Notes: a model not told the origin generated them from the sequence alone. A stretch of 32,975 nt of DNA from Spirochaetia bacterium (GCA_007116075.1 SKJE01000200.1:1-32975); one strand, 5' to 3'. Counted from the first letter of the stretch, positions 24,542-32,975 are shown. Program-made: numbers and translations.

Positions 24542-25009
24542 ATGAAGCAATCACCGCTACTCCAGCATATACAGCAGCAGATGAAGCCCGGGGTTATTAC
24601 CCTAGACGGGTTTCTCGGTACCGACGAAAGAAACCTGATAGATATACTTATAGATGATGACGGGACAGTACGCCGGCTGGGGAGGACTCACCGGGCTATC
24701 GCCCGAAGGATGCAGTACTTTCGTGATGCAGGGTATGAAGGACTTGGAGAGTTCATCAAGGTGGATGATTATTACGAGGTACGGGTGGATTCAGTACGGG
24801 GAAAGCTTCCCTCCCCCTTCGGAGGCCCCGCACTCTACCAGAAGGTGAATTCCATCGTCCGGAACCTGAAACTCGGCAGGGAGATCGTCTATACTGATAT
24901 GCATATCCATTTTGCCCGGGATCACGGATTCTATGAGGGGAAGGGATCCCTGTTCAGAATTGAACCGGAAGACCTGATCACGATTCTTGAAGTCCCTCCG
25001 GAGGCGTAG
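24542..25009 (+). CDS. Unknown 155-residue protein at the end of the nqr operon
   Basis: I do not recognise this protein. It is soluble, with no signal peptide or membrane segment, and rather charged. The centre (about residues 15-50) reads VITLDGFLGTDERNLIDI then a DDDG turn, followed by GRTHRAIARRMQYFRDAG, a basic helix that could bind nucleic acid or phosphate. The second half has strands with KVDDYYEVRVDSVRGKLPSP and a histidine-bearing YTDMHIHFARDHGFYEGKGS. Its start is 12 bases after nqrF on the same strand, with a GGGGG tract upstream of the ATG, so it is almost certainly in the nqr transcript. It ends two bases before the convergent PII-like gene. Possible roles include assembly or regulation of the complex, but nothing in the sequence proves it. 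Confidence 0.7.
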   Translation: MKQSPLLQHIQQQMKPGVITLDGFLGTDERNLIDILIDDDGTVRRLGRTHRAIARRMQYFRDAGYEGLGEFIKVDDYYEVRVDSVRGKLPSPFGGPALYQKVNSIVRNLKLGREIVYTDMHIHFARDHGFYEGKGSLFRIEPEDLITILEVPPEA

Positions 25010-25011
25010 CT

Positions 25012-26064
25012 TTAGGATCCGAAGGAATAGGCCCGGGGTACTTCAAGCACCTCAATGGGGCCGACGGAGGAGCCGAGGGATCCCGATGCAGTGCTCAGGG
25101 CCTTCAGAATCTTAGCTGAACTGCCTTCAGCGGCTATGCAGGTGATCCGCTCCCAGGCGCCAAACTCCCCGATATCGGTTCGCTGCATACGGGTGATGGT
25201 GGCTCCGCCCGCCCCGGCATTCATGGCGGCTTTGATCAGGGTATTTGAGAGTCCCTCCATACATGAAATGGTAATCTCCCACTGCCTGCTCAGCAGCGGA
25301 AACTTCAGCAATTTCGGTTCTATGTAGCGCTTTCGCCAGGAGGTATCCCCCTTCAGGTCATCAACAGCAGCAATAATCTGTTCAATACTCGCCGCATATT
25401 CCTGGGGACCGATGATCATCCGTGAATCAACCACGCCCAGTTCGACCGGTGTCTGGTACAAGAATCCGCCCCCGGGACGGTCAAGATGCGCCTGCTCGAT
25501 GATCAGCTGCATGATTCCCCCAGCATCATGGGTCGGAACCACGCAGTGGACCAGCTCCTTTTCCGGCGGAATGGTGATGCGAAGCAGTCCGAGACGGTCC
25601 CTGATGCCGGTTCCGATTCCTCTTGTGACTACCGGAACTCCGATACCAAGGGCGAGGATCACCTCAGCGGTTTCTTCACCTGCTCCAGAATCGGAAAGGA
25701 TGCAGGTAATTTGGGAAAGTTTGGGGGATTTCATCTTCACCGGCTGGGGGGATTCCGGTGTGTAGATCTGAACCTGCTGCTGGATAATGCTCCCCCTTCC
25801 CGGCAGCTTAAGCTGGGCCTCCCTGGCCAGCAGATGGATAAGCTCTTCAGTATGATCGGATGAACAGAGAATGTGAAGTCGTTCTCCTGGTGCATCATCC
25901 AGGGTGCTGCGGACTCCCGGCAGACCAAAGGGCCTGGGACGGCGTACCTGACGTACATTTCTACAGGACTCAAGCAGTATCTGCTCAACCGGTGATCCGT
26001 CAAGGATTTTGATCAGGCGGGAGCTGATGCTGTGATGGACGGTACAGGTGACTCTACTGCTCAT
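25012..26064 (-). CDS. Protein of repeated PII-like signalling units
   Basis: A 350-residue soluble protein that looks like several PII (GlnB-like) ferredoxin-fold units in one chain. Unit one spans about 1-105 and ends with REAQLKLPGRGSIIQQQVQI; unit two spans about 116-212 and ends with HLDRPGGGFLYQTPVELG. The matching PGxG-strand ends show they are copies. A third unit (about 262-345) has the AGAGGATITRMQ segment seen in PII-type folds before its T-loop region, followed by a C-terminal strand. PII proteins sense ATP, ADP and often 2-oxoglutarate and switch partner proteins. The Lys/Arg-binding residues of classic GlnB are not evident, so the ligand is open. AGGAGG six bases before the ATG supports the start, which lies inside the upstream DUF1538 gene (11-base overlap). 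It probably regulates that transporter. Confidence 0.7.
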   Translation of the reverse strand: MSSRVTCTVHHSISSRLIKILDGSPVEQILLESCRNVRQVRRPRPFGLPGVRSTLDDAPGERLHILCSSDHTEELIHLLAREAQLKLPGRGSIIQQQVQIYTPESPQPVKMKSPKLSQITCILSDSGAGEETAEVILALGIGVPVVTRGIGTGIRDRLGLLRITIPPEKELVHCVVPTHDAGGIMQLIIEQAHLDRPGGGFLYQTPVELGVVDSRMIIGPQEYAASIEQIIAAVDDLKGDTSWRKRYIEPKLLKFPLLSRQWEITISCMEGLSNTLIKAAMNAGAGGATITRMQRTDIGEFGAWERITCIAAEGSSAKILKALSTASGSLGSSVGPIEVLEVPRAYSFGS

Positions 26065-28114
26065 CCGGGGCCTCCTGCTGAATCTCCTTCATGGTGCGCT
26101 TTTCCTTCAGCCTGATGAGAAAACCGTACACCTGTACCGAGAGAATGGGGCAAACCGATGCCATGGCAAGGATCCCGAATCCCTCTATACTCTGCATTGC
26201 TCCGCTCATTCCCAGACCCAGGGCCATCACCAGCGGTACGGTTACAGGGCCGGTGGTGACTCCTCCACTGTCCCAGGAAACACCGACAAAATCCCGGTCT
26301 GTCCAGACGGTCAGAGGAATAAGCAGCAGGTACAGGGGAACAATCAACAGGGTTATAGGTAGTTCATAGAGTATTCGCAGTACTCCAAGCACAAGTCCAA
26401 CACCGACACCTACGGATACCGCCCTGATAACCCCCCTGCGCCGGACGGTGCCGATAGTCATCTCCTCAACCTTTCTGCCCAGGGCGTTAAGTGCGGGCTC
26501 AGCAAGGGTCGAACCGTATCCAAGGCCGAAGGCGAATATCAGCACCACAGCAATGCCTAGGGCGGTGATTGCCGGAGCGGCTGGAAGTATTGTTCTGGTA
26601 TACGTATATACTGCAGTCTCCGGATCATGCCGGTCCGGTGCGTAGAGAACTCTTCTGGTCTCTCCGTTCTCCCTGAGATAAAAAAACTGCTGCCGTTCAC
26701 CTTCCAGGGAGATATCCTCATAGAGCAGCTGCTTGTCGAAACCGGTGATCGGTATGGACTGTTCGTGATCCTCTACCTGGTACATCCTGGGCAGCTGTCT
26801 GCCGAGGGTATCCCCCAGCGGGGCCAGACCGATGCGGATGCCTGTTGTGAGCAGTGCCATCCCTACAAGGGTAAGGGCGATACCGAGGAGAAATTCATCG
26901 GTGTACCTCGGCCGCTGTTTGAGCAGTACCAGCAGCACGAAGAGCAGCAGCCCGGTAAGGGGAATCACCGCCCTCAGGGCTGATACCGACTCCTCCTGCA
27001 GAAGTTCCGGGACTGGAATCTGGTAGGGATCTTTCCCTGAAGGAGATGATATCCCTTCAGCCTCCATGTATTTCCGCTCCTGTTCTGTTGCATGCTCAGC
27101 AAGCCATTGACTGAGACTCATCCCGGCGAGCAGGGAGTGGTTTTCCGCTAAGGATGAGAGTGCTTGCCGATAGGCCTGTTCATCTTCATAAAAAGCCCGT
27201 CTTCCATCCTCGCTGCCCCGGATATAAGCGTGCTGTTCCAGGGTTTGTTCATCGGGAAAGAACACCAGCGCCTGGTCCCGGTGCTCTGCTGAAAAAAAAC
27301 TGGTCTCATCCATGGGATCCGGCAGGGTCAGGGATAACCCGAAGGAGAGCAGCATCACGCAGAGCACTGGAAAGAGTGAGGCCAGAGCGATGCTTCCGAA
27401 TCCTGCAGATGTACCGTGCTGCTTCCCCGAAGCCCGGGCAACTCCAATACTCAGGGCAAGTACCAGAGGGACCGTGACCGGGCCGGTGGTCACTGCACCG
27501 GTATCCCAGGCGAGGGCAATAGTGCTGCTGAGCTTATCTGAAGTGGTGAACAGCAGGGTAACCCCCAGGACAATCGGCAGGGTTATAAGGATGAAGGGCT
27601 TGAGGCTGAATCCGTACTGGTAGCGGATGAGACTTGCGGCAACCGCCAGGCCAACGCCGACCCCGACAGATCCAATGAGCATACCGGGACTGCGTTCCAG
27701 CAGGTGGAAGAGCACAGGAGCTTCCCACACAGCGGTTTCAGAGCCTGCAGTTCGAAGGATACTGATTGCCGGTTCCGCCAGGGTTGAGATGAATCCGATG
27801 AGCAGACCGAAGATGATAACCTGAAAGAGCCTGCTTTTTCCCGGCAGCAGCAGCCCGACTGTTTCACCGAGAGGCATGAGGCCGAGGGTGAGTCCCTCCA
27901 TGAAAAGGGTGAGCCCGAGGATGACCGCGATAATTCCTAGTGTGATGCCCAGGGACATCCCCCCGGGAGAACCGAGAATGACCATCTGGAATGCCAGGAG
28001 GTAGATGATAATGAATGCAACAGATCGAACCTGCTCCCGAAATTTCCCGGTGACATACCGGGTCACCAGGGTGAGCATATATTGGGGGGGCAGGGTAATC
28101 CGTTGCTGCTTCAT
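26054..28114 (-). CDS. Doubled DUF1538 membrane transporter (UmpA/UmpB-like)
   Basis: A 686-residue inner-membrane protein made of two DUF1538 halves. Each half has the same three marks: G-L-x-P-L-G-x-T (MPLGETVG and APLGDTLG), STLAEPA, and a signature WD-[ST]-G-x-VTTGPVTVPL starting at Trp203 and Trp614. Two hydrophilic inserts (about residues 265-375 and 440-505) probably lie outside the membrane. In some bacteria the halves are separate proteins reported as a two-part Na+(K+)/H+ antiporter, UmpA-UmpB; here they are fused. The start is the ATG at 28112-28114 because the promoter -10 box lies at 28151-28156, so the GTG at 28150 cannot be used; GAGGAG is 11 bases upstream. The PII-like gene follows with an 11-base overlap. 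The transported ion is inferred from the family. Confidence 0.82.
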   Translation of the reverse strand: MKQQRITLPPQYMLTLVTRYVTGKFREQVRSVAFIIIYLLAFQMVILGSPGGMSLGITLGIIAVILGLTLFMEGLTLGLMPLGETVGLLLPGKSRLFQVIIFGLLIGFISTLAEPAISILRTAGSETAVWEAPVLFHLLERSPGMLIGSVGVGVGLAVAASLIRYQYGFSLKPFILITLPIVLGVTLLFTTSDKLSSTIALAWDTGAVTTGPVTVPLVLALSIGVARASGKQHGTSAGFGSIALASLFPVLCVMLLSFGLSLTLPDPMDETSFFSAEHRDQALVFFPDEQTLEQHAYIRGSEDGRRAFYEDEQAYRQALSSLAENHSLLAGMSLSQWLAEHATEQERKYMEAEGISSPSGKDPYQIPVPELLQEESVSALRAVIPLTGLLLFVLLVLLKQRPRYTDEFLLGIALTLVGMALLTTGIRIGLAPLGDTLGRQLPRMYQVEDHEQSIPITGFDKQLLYEDISLEGERQQFFYLRENGETRRVLYAPDRHDPETAVYTYTRTILPAAPAITALGIAVVLIFAFGLGYGSTLAEPALNALGRKVEEMTIGTVRRRGVIRAVSVGVGVGLVLGVLRILYELPITLLIVPLYLLLIPLTVWTDRDFVGVSWDSGGVTTGPVTVPLVMALGLGMSGAMQSIEGFGILAMASVCPILSVQVYGFLIRLKEKRTMKEIQQEAPDEQ

Positions 28115-28150
28115 AGATTCCGCGACTCCTCTTATTGGGTGTGTCCCCAC

Positions 28151-28179
28151 ATTGTACAGTTCAGCACAGGTGCTGTCCA
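28151..28179 (-). promoter_or_regulatory. Sigma70-type promoter for the DUF1538-PII operon
   Basis: On the minus strand, TGGACA (28174-28179) and TACAAT (28151-28156) are exactly 17 bases apart, each matching five of six consensus positions. Transcription would begin near 28144, between the GTG at 28150 and the ATG at 28114, which decides the start codon of the DUF1538 gene. Confidence 0.6.
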
Positions 28180-28327
28180 GATTATTGTTCCATCATATTC
28201 CCTTTGGATGCCCATGGAAGATGTTGTAAAGCTGTGATTTTTCGTGTTATACTTCCCCTGCTTTTGAATATCAGGCGGGGTCTTTTCTGGCTGAAGTTTT
28301 ACGTGAGTGCGTAGGTCCTGTCTAAAG

Positions 28328-28346
28328 TATAATTACTATCATTATA
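28328..28346 (+). promoter_or_regulatory. Fur-box-like palindrome over the -10 box of the PFOR gene
   Basis: TATAAT (28328-28333, a perfect -10 box) and ATTATA (28341-28346) form an inverted repeat with a seven-base centre. The 19-base element agrees with the classical Fur box (GATAATGATAATCATTATC) at 14 of 19 positions. A repressor bound here would cover the -10 box and the start of transcription. The -35 region is poor, so an activator or extended contacts may be needed. Iron or redox control of an iron-sulphur enzyme is plausible, but a Fur or PerR protein is not encoded in the window. Confidence 0.4.
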
Positions 28347-28359
28347 TGGAGTGTTTAAT

Positions 28360-31300
28360 ATGGGTAACAAGAAAATGATTACCATCGATGGCAACGCCGC
28401 AGCGGCTAATATAGCTTATGCATTTAGTGAAGTTGCTGCAATTTATCCTATTACTCCTTCTTCCACCATGGGCGAGTATGCCGACTCATGGGCAAGCAAG
28501 GGTAAGAAAAATGTTTTTGGCAAGACCGTAGAGGTCATCGAGATGCAGTCTGAAGCAGGAGCTGCCGGTGCAGTTCACGGTAGTCTCAGCGGAGGAGCAC
28601 TGACTACCACCTTCACCGCATCCCAGGGACTACTGCTCATGATCCCTAATATGAACAAGATTGCCGGAGAGATGCTGCCGGCGGTATTTCATGTATCTGC
28701 CCGTTCACTGGCGACTCAGTCTCTGTCCATCTTCGGGGACCATTCGGATGTGATGTCCACCCGCAACACCGGCTGGGCAATAACAGCAGCTGCATCAATC
28801 CAGGAGACCATGGACCTTGCTCTGGTTGCTCACCTTGCAACCCTGAAGTGCCAGATTCCCTTTCTAAGCTTCTTTGACGGATTCAGGACATCCCACGAAA
28901 TTCAGAAGGTTGAGGAAATTTCCTTTGATACCGTGAAATCGCTCATCGAACCGAAGTACATTGAACGGTTCAGGAACCGCTCCATGCGGCCTGAAAAACC
29001 GATCATCAAAGTTGCTGCCCAGAACCCCGATGTCTACTTCCAGGGGCGTGAAACCGTTAACCTGTACTACGATGCTGTTCCTGAAATTGTCCAGGAATAC
29101 ATGGATAAGGTAGGCAAGGCTGTCGGACGGTCCTATAAACTCTTCGACTATGTCGGTGATCCTGATGCTGAAAAAGTGATCATTTCCATGGGTTCATCCT
29201 GTGATACTATTGAGCATACCCTCAACTATCTGCGTAAGCAGGGTGAAAAGGTTGGAGTAATCAAGGTGCGGCTCTTTCATCCCTTCTCAGTAAAGCATTT
29301 TATTGAAGCACTGCCCGCATCAGTCAAGAAAATTGCTGTACTGGACAGGACCAAGGAACCGGGATCTCTCGGCGAGCCGCTCTACATAGCAGTAGTTGCA
29401 GCCCTGAAGGAAGCCGGCAGAACCGAACTCCAGGTGATCGGCGGTCGGTATGGCCTCTCCAGTAAGGAATTTACCCCCAGCCATGTGAAGGCTGTATATG
29501 ACCACCTTGATGGTGACGCATTCCACGGATTTACTGTAGGCATCAATGATGATGTATCAATGAAGTCTATTCCCGTGAAAGAACGGGTTGAGGTTGCTCC
29601 AGCGGATGTGAAATCCTGTATGTTCTGGGGTCTCGGGTCTGACGGAACTGTTGGTGCCAACAAGAACTCAATTAAGATTATCGGTGAGAATACCGACCTG
29701 AATGCCCAGGCTTACTTTGTCTATGACTCCAAAAAGTCCGGCGGTATTACCACAAGTCACCTGCGCTTCGGTAAGAGCTCTGTCAATATGCCCTGGCTGG
29801 TCCAGAATGCTGACTTTGTAGCATGCCATAACGCAGCGTACCTTGGTCGATATGATATGCTGGCCCCCCTCAAGGAAGGAGGAGTTTTCCTGCTTAACTC
29901 AGAGATTCCCACAAGTGAGGTCTTTGAGCATCTTACAGAGGCGGACCAGAAGCTGATCATTGAACGGAAGATCAGGTTCTATAATATTGACGCGCTGAAG
30001 ATCTCCGAAAAGGTCGGTCTTGGTTCACGGATCAATACAGTCATGCAGGCAGCCTTCTTCAAGATTTCCGGAATCCTTCCTGAGGATGAGGCGATCAAGC
30101 TGATCAAGGATGCTATCGAGAAATCCTTCAGCAGTAAGGGCGAAGATATCGTAGAGATGAACTGGGCTGCGGTTGATGTAGCTTCCGATGCGCTTGAGGA
30201 AGTACAGGTACCTGCAAAGAGTACCAAGTTTCTTGATCCGCCTAAGCTGATCAAGGATGATGCATCCGACTTTGCCAAGAATGTCATAGACAAGACGATG
30301 CACCTGAAGGGAGATGATATCCCTGTTTCATTGATGTCCTTTGACGGCACCCTGCCTCCCTCAACATCTAAACTTGAGAAGCGCGGTGTAGCCCCTCGGG
30401 TACCCCACTGGCTTCCTGAGAACTGTATCCAGTGTAACCAGTGCGCGCAGTCTTGCCCCCATGCGGCAATCCGGGTAAAGCAGATGTCGGATGATGATTT
30501 GAAGGATGCTCCTGAAAGTTTTGCAACCCTGAAGTCCAATACAAAGAATGACCGGGATCTGAAGTACAAGGTTCAGGTATATACCGAAGATTGTCAGGGA
30601 TGTTTTGTATGTGTTGAAACCTGTCCTGCAAAGGAGAAGGCGCTGGTCTACAGTACCCTCGAGCAGGAACGGGAACTCAATGAAGTTGAAAACGCTTCAT
30701 TTTTTGATGCACTACCTGAGAATGTGACCGACGGTGTGTCTGAAACTACCCTGAAGGGTACTCAGTTTAAACAGCCCCTGTTTGAGTTTTCCGGCGCTTG
30801 TGCGGGGTGTGGTGAGACTCCCTATATCAAGCTGGTAACTCAGATCTGCGGTGAACGGATGGTAGTGGCAAATGCAACTGGATGTACCTCGATCTACGGT
30901 GGAACATTCCCCGCAATTCCTTACTGCCAGCGGCCTGACGGTCGTGGTCCCTCATGGGGTAACTCCCTCTTTGAGGACAATGCTGAATACGGATTCGGTA
31001 TGAGACTGGCTGCGGACAGCAACAGAATCACCCTGAAGACGAACGTTGATCGGATCCTCGAACTTGGTACCACCAAGGAACTCACTGAAGCCCTGAAGCG
31101 CTCTATGGAGCTATGGAAGGATAAGAGCGAGGATGCCATTACAGCTCAGAATGCAGTTGGTAGTGTGATTGATGCAGCAGTTGAGAAGGCCTCCGGTGAA
31201 GCGAAGGAAGTGCTCGAAAAGATCCGGGAACTGAAGGACTATTTTGTCGACAAGAGCGTCTGGATTTTCGGCGGTGACGGTTGGGCCTATGATATCGGTT

Positions 31301-31890
31301 TCGGTGGTGTTGACCATGTTATTGCCTCCGGCAGAAACGTGAACATCCTTGTACTTGATACCGAGGTGTACTCCAATACCGGCGGTCAGTCCTCCAAGGC
31401 TACTCCCATTGGTGCCGTGGCAAAGTTTGCTGAAGCAGGCAAGTCCTTGGGTAAAAAGAATATGGGTATAATGTGCATGAGCTACGGCTATGTGTATGTT
31501 GCTTCCATTTCCCTGGGAGCAAACAGGAACCATGCTCAGAAAGCTTTGATGGAAGCTGAGGCCTATGATGGCCCCTCTATCGTCTTCTGTTACGCTCCCT
31601 GTGTTAACCACGGTATCGATATGAGATACTCACAGGTCGCGATGAAGAATGCAGTTGAGTCAGGATACTGGCCGCTGTACCGGTTTAATCCGGAGCAGGA
31701 GGAAGGAAAGCGCTTCAGCTTTGACGCCCGGGATCCCAAAAAAGATTACATTGAGTTCATCAAGGGAGAACGGCGATTTTCCTCACTGTATAATACCAAC
31801 CCGGATAATGCCGAGGAGCTTTTCAAGAAATCAGCCGAGGACGCCAAACGGCGCTGGGATATGTTTAAGAAGCTCGGCAGTATTATGTAA
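28360..31890 (+). CDS. nifJ: Pyruvate:ferredoxin (flavodoxin) oxidoreductase
   Basis: A 1176-residue single-chain enzyme that oxidises pyruvate with CoA to acetyl-CoA and CO2, passing electrons to ferredoxin or flavodoxin. The N-terminal pyruvate-binding domain has YPITPSSTMGEYAD. Two 4Fe-4S sites appear as CIQCNQCAQSC from Cys689 and CQGCFVCVETC from Cys745. The thiamine-linked cluster begins at Cys814 and Cys817 (GACAGCGE), and the TPP/Mg segment follows (GGDGWAYDIGFGG ... YSNTGGQSSKATP). Length matches the homodimeric PFOR family. I chose the ATG at 28360, six bases after GGAGTG; a GTG at 28351 lies within that ribosome site. The codon style is slightly different from its neighbours (more T-ending codons), as expected for a highly expressed gene. 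The central fermentation enzyme of this region. Confidence 0.96.
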   Translation: MGNKKMITIDGNAAAANIAYAFSEVAAIYPITPSSTMGEYADSWASKGKKNVFGKTVEVIEMQSEAGAAGAVHGSLSGGALTTTFTASQGLLLMIPNMNKIAGEMLPAVFHVSARSLATQSLSIFGDHSDVMSTRNTGWAITAAASIQETMDLALVAHLATLKCQIPFLSFFDGFRTSHEIQKVEEISFDTVKSLIEPKYIERFRNRSMRPEKPIIKVAAQNPDVYFQGRETVNLYYDAVPEIVQEYMDKVGKAVGRSYKLFDYVGDPDAEKVIISMGSSCDTIEHTLNYLRKQGEKVGVIKVRLFHPFSVKHFIEALPASVKKIAVLDRTKEPGSLGEPLYIAVVAALKEAGRTELQVIGGRYGLSSKEFTPSHVKAVYDHLDGDAFHGFTVGINDDVSMKSIPVKERVEVAPADVKSCMFWGLGSDGTVGANKNSIKIIGENTDLNAQAYFVYDSKKSGGITTSHLRFGKSSVNMPWLVQNADFVACHNAAYLGRYDMLAPLKEGGVFLLNSEIPTSEVFEHLTEADQKLIIERKIRFYNIDALKISEKVGLGSRINTVMQAAFFKISGILPEDEAIKLIKDAIEKSFSSKGEDIVEMNWAAVDVASDALEEVQVPAKSTKFLDPPKLIKDDASDFAKNVIDKTMHLKGDDIPVSLMSFDGTLPPSTSKLEKRGVAPRVPHWLPENCIQCNQCAQSCPHAAIRVKQMSDDDLKDAPESFATLKSNTKNDRDLKYKVQVYTEDCQGCFVCVETCPAKEKALVYSTLEQERELNEVENASFFDALPENVTDGVSETTLKGTQFKQPLFEFSGACAGCGETPYIKLVTQICGERMVVANATGCTSIYGGTFPAIPYCQRPDGRGPSWGNSLFEDNAEYGFGMRLAADSNRITLKTNVDRILELGTTKELTEALKRSMELWKDKSEDAITAQNAVGSVIDAAVEKASGEAKEVLEKIRELKDYFVDKSVWIFGGDGWAYDIGFGGVDHVIASGRNVNILVLDTEVYSNTGGQSSKATPIGAVAKFAEAGKSLGKKNMGIMCMSYGYVYVASISLGANRNHAQKALMEAEAYDGPSIVFCYAPCVNHGIDMRYSQVAMKNAVESGYWPLYRFNPEQEEGKRFSFDARDPKKDYIEFIKGERRFSSLYNTNPDNAEELFKKSAEDAKRRWDMFKKLGSIM

Positions 31891-31920
31891 TTGAATAACG
31901 TTCCATATATGGATTATAAA

Positions 31921-31941
31921 GGCCGCCCTAAAAGGGCGGCC
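31921..31941. terminator. Strong hairpin terminator after the PFOR gene
   Basis: GGCCGCCC (31921-31928) pairs with GGGCGGCC (31934-31941) around a five-base TAAAA loop: an eight-base GC-rich stem 30 bases after the stop. On the plus strand TGCTTTAT follows; on the minus strand TTTATAAT follows, so it may work in both directions and also close the hydrolase transcript arriving from the right. The remaining bases to 32094 show no gene. Confidence 0.75.
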
Positions 31942-32094
31942 TGCTTTATGTGGGAGGAGGATCCCGCCCTGTTCTCAGCTGTAATACCCCAAACCGGTTG
32001 CCCGGTCAAGCCGATGTGATACTGTTAATTATTATAGGTCAGATGTTGTCAGCAGAGAGGAACTGATACCCTCCACTGACGGGTAGGAGTCTTA

Positions 32095-32975
32095 TCAGGA
32101 TTGAGATGAAATAATTTCCCGGATCCAATCAGAGATATCGTTAAGAACTTGGGGATCAATGGTGGTGGCGATCGTCCCATATTCCTCAACCATCCCGGTT
32201 CTGGCGGGCTGAAAAAGGTGATTAAGTCCAGGATAGATTCTTACGGTGAACTGTTCATTTCCGGCTTCCTGAAGGTGTCTGGCAATAGCGGGAATATTTT
32301 CTTCAGCAATTATCTGAAGATCCCTGCTGCCGTTTAGTGCCAGAACTGGTACAGTTATGTTGGAAAGCACATCCCCCGGATCGTACCTGATAAAAAACTG
32401 AAACCAGGGCAGCATAATTGACGTAAGCTGCTGGGCAATCTGCTCATCGGTTACCCCGACTTCCCTCATCACCTGATATATCTCCTCAACCAGGAACTCC
32501 TCGGATTCGTGTTCTATAATAAGCTGGTATATCCGCTTATTGGTTTCGAGGGTTGTTTCAATGAGCGTTTCGGGAAGATTTTGTGACTTGAGAATGGCCT
32601 GGGATTGGCTCAGCAGCACCTGATCTCCCGGAAGGCCTGGTCCTGCCAGGAGCACCAGAAAGGATACCTCGTCCCGGCGGTCTGCGATCATAGGTGCTAT
32701 CAGGCCGCCTTCACTGTGACCGATAAGACCGATTGTCTGAGGGTCTATCTCATCCCTGCTCAGCAGATAGTTCAGTGCCCCTTCCCCATCAATGGAAAGG
32801 TCATGGGAGGTGGCACGGGTTCCATCCCCTTCTGATATTCCAGCGCCCCTGTCATCATAGCGCAGTACAGCAAACCCCTGACGGGTGAGGTGATCTGCAA
32901 TGACCAGAAATGGCCTGTGGCCGAAGAGTTCTTCATTACGATCATGGGCCCCGGAACCTGAAAGGAGAATCACTG
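32095..32975 (-). CDS. Alpha/beta hydrolase, N-terminus cut by right edge
   Basis: The frame is open to the window edge; 293 codons with the stop TGA at 32095-32097. The GTG at 32973 is only the first possible codon inside the window, and family members begin well before the SGSG segment, so the true start is outside. Visible motifs: LLSGSGAHDRNE, which forms the oxyanion-hole region; LRYDDRGAGISEG; the nucleophile elbow GHSEGG with Ser87 of the visible part; NGSRDLQI with the likely acid Asp; and GLNHLFQ with the catalytic His. This is the serine-hydrolase family often annotated as dienelactone hydrolase or S9-like peptidase/esterase. The substrate is unknown. A signal peptide may exist in the missing part. 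Confidence 0.85.
   Translation of the reverse strand, partial: VILLSGSGAHDRNEELFGHRPFLVIADHLTRQGFAVLRYDDRGAGISEGDGTRATSHDLSIDGEGALNYLLSRDEIDPQTIGLIGHSEGGLIAPMIADRRDEVSFLVLLAGPGLPGDQVLLSQSQAILKSQNLPETLIETTLETNKRIYQLIIEHESEEFLVEEIYQVMREVGVTDEQIAQQLTSIMLPWFQFFIRYDPGDVLSNITVPVLALNGSRDLQIIAEENIPAIARHLQEAGNEQFTVRIYPGLNHLFQPARTGMVEEYGTIATTIDPQVLNDISDWIREIISSQS

Noticed and set aside
29979-30569. Minus-strand open frame of 196 codons inside the PFOR gene
   Set aside because: The opposite strand encodes the highly conserved PFOR chain, and the antisense product is Ser/Arg-rich with no family features.
1-32975. CRISPR arrays, tRNA or rRNA genes, transposases and phage genes
   Set aside because: Looked for along the window by eye; no regular spaced repeats, tRNA-like cloverleaf with conserved TTCRA loop, rRNA core sequence, or mobile-element protein was found.

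Overview
The window is dense, typical bacterial chromosome with a mid-range GC content: protein genes on both strands, intergenic gaps all under 300 bases, and several neighbours that overlap or nearly touch. I see no rRNA, tRNA, CRISPR array, insertion sequence or phage gene. The gene set (pyruvate:ferredoxin oxidoreductase, B12-dependent ribonucleotide reductase, a Na+-NQR-type redox pump, glutamate dehydrogenase, a KamA-like radical SAM enzyme) points to an anaerobic or facultatively fermentative organism. The style of the proteins suggests a free-living spirochaete, but that is an inference from memory of the families, not proof.

Layout from left to right. Positions 1-5.3 kb hold the tail of a Nudix hydrolase, a small RRM protein (-), a MATE exporter (+) whose promoter lies among TACGGTT-type repeats, a lipoprotein (-) and a long KamA-like radical SAM protein (-). 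Positions 5.4-9.8 kb are a compact parE-parC-RluA-type pseudouridine synthase operon (+). Positions 9.8-12.2 kb are an MFS carrier fused to HEAT repeats (-), followed by corA (+) at 12.3-13.3 kb. Positions 13.3-16.3 kb encode a receiver/pseudo-receiver protein fused to a PEP-synthase-type ATP-grasp domain (-). gdhA (+) follows at 16.5-17.8 kb.

Positions 18.1-25.0 kb form one co-directional run: nrdJ, nqrB, nqrC, nqrD, nqrE, nqrF and an unknown 155-residue protein. Two NrdR-box-like sites and a good sigma70-type promoter precede nrdJ. No nqrA is present here. Positions 25.0-28.1 kb (-) carry a doubled DUF1538 membrane protein overlapping a protein made of repeated PII-like units, which looks like a transporter plus its regulator. 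Positions 28.4-31.9 kb encode PFOR, with a Fur-box-like palindrome over its -10 region and a strong terminator after it. The window ends inside an alpha/beta hydrolase gene (-).

How it could work together (inference): PFOR makes reduced ferredoxin and acetyl-CoA, glutamate dehydrogenase links NAD(P)H to amino-acid metabolism, and the NQR complex would couple NADH oxidation to Na+ export. The DUF1538 protein and CorA move cations. The most unusual items are the NqrA-less nqr cluster, the DUF1538/PII-repeat pair, the receiver-ATP-grasp fusion lacking the swivel and PEP-binding domains, the MFS-HEAT fusion and the 725-residue KamA-like protein.
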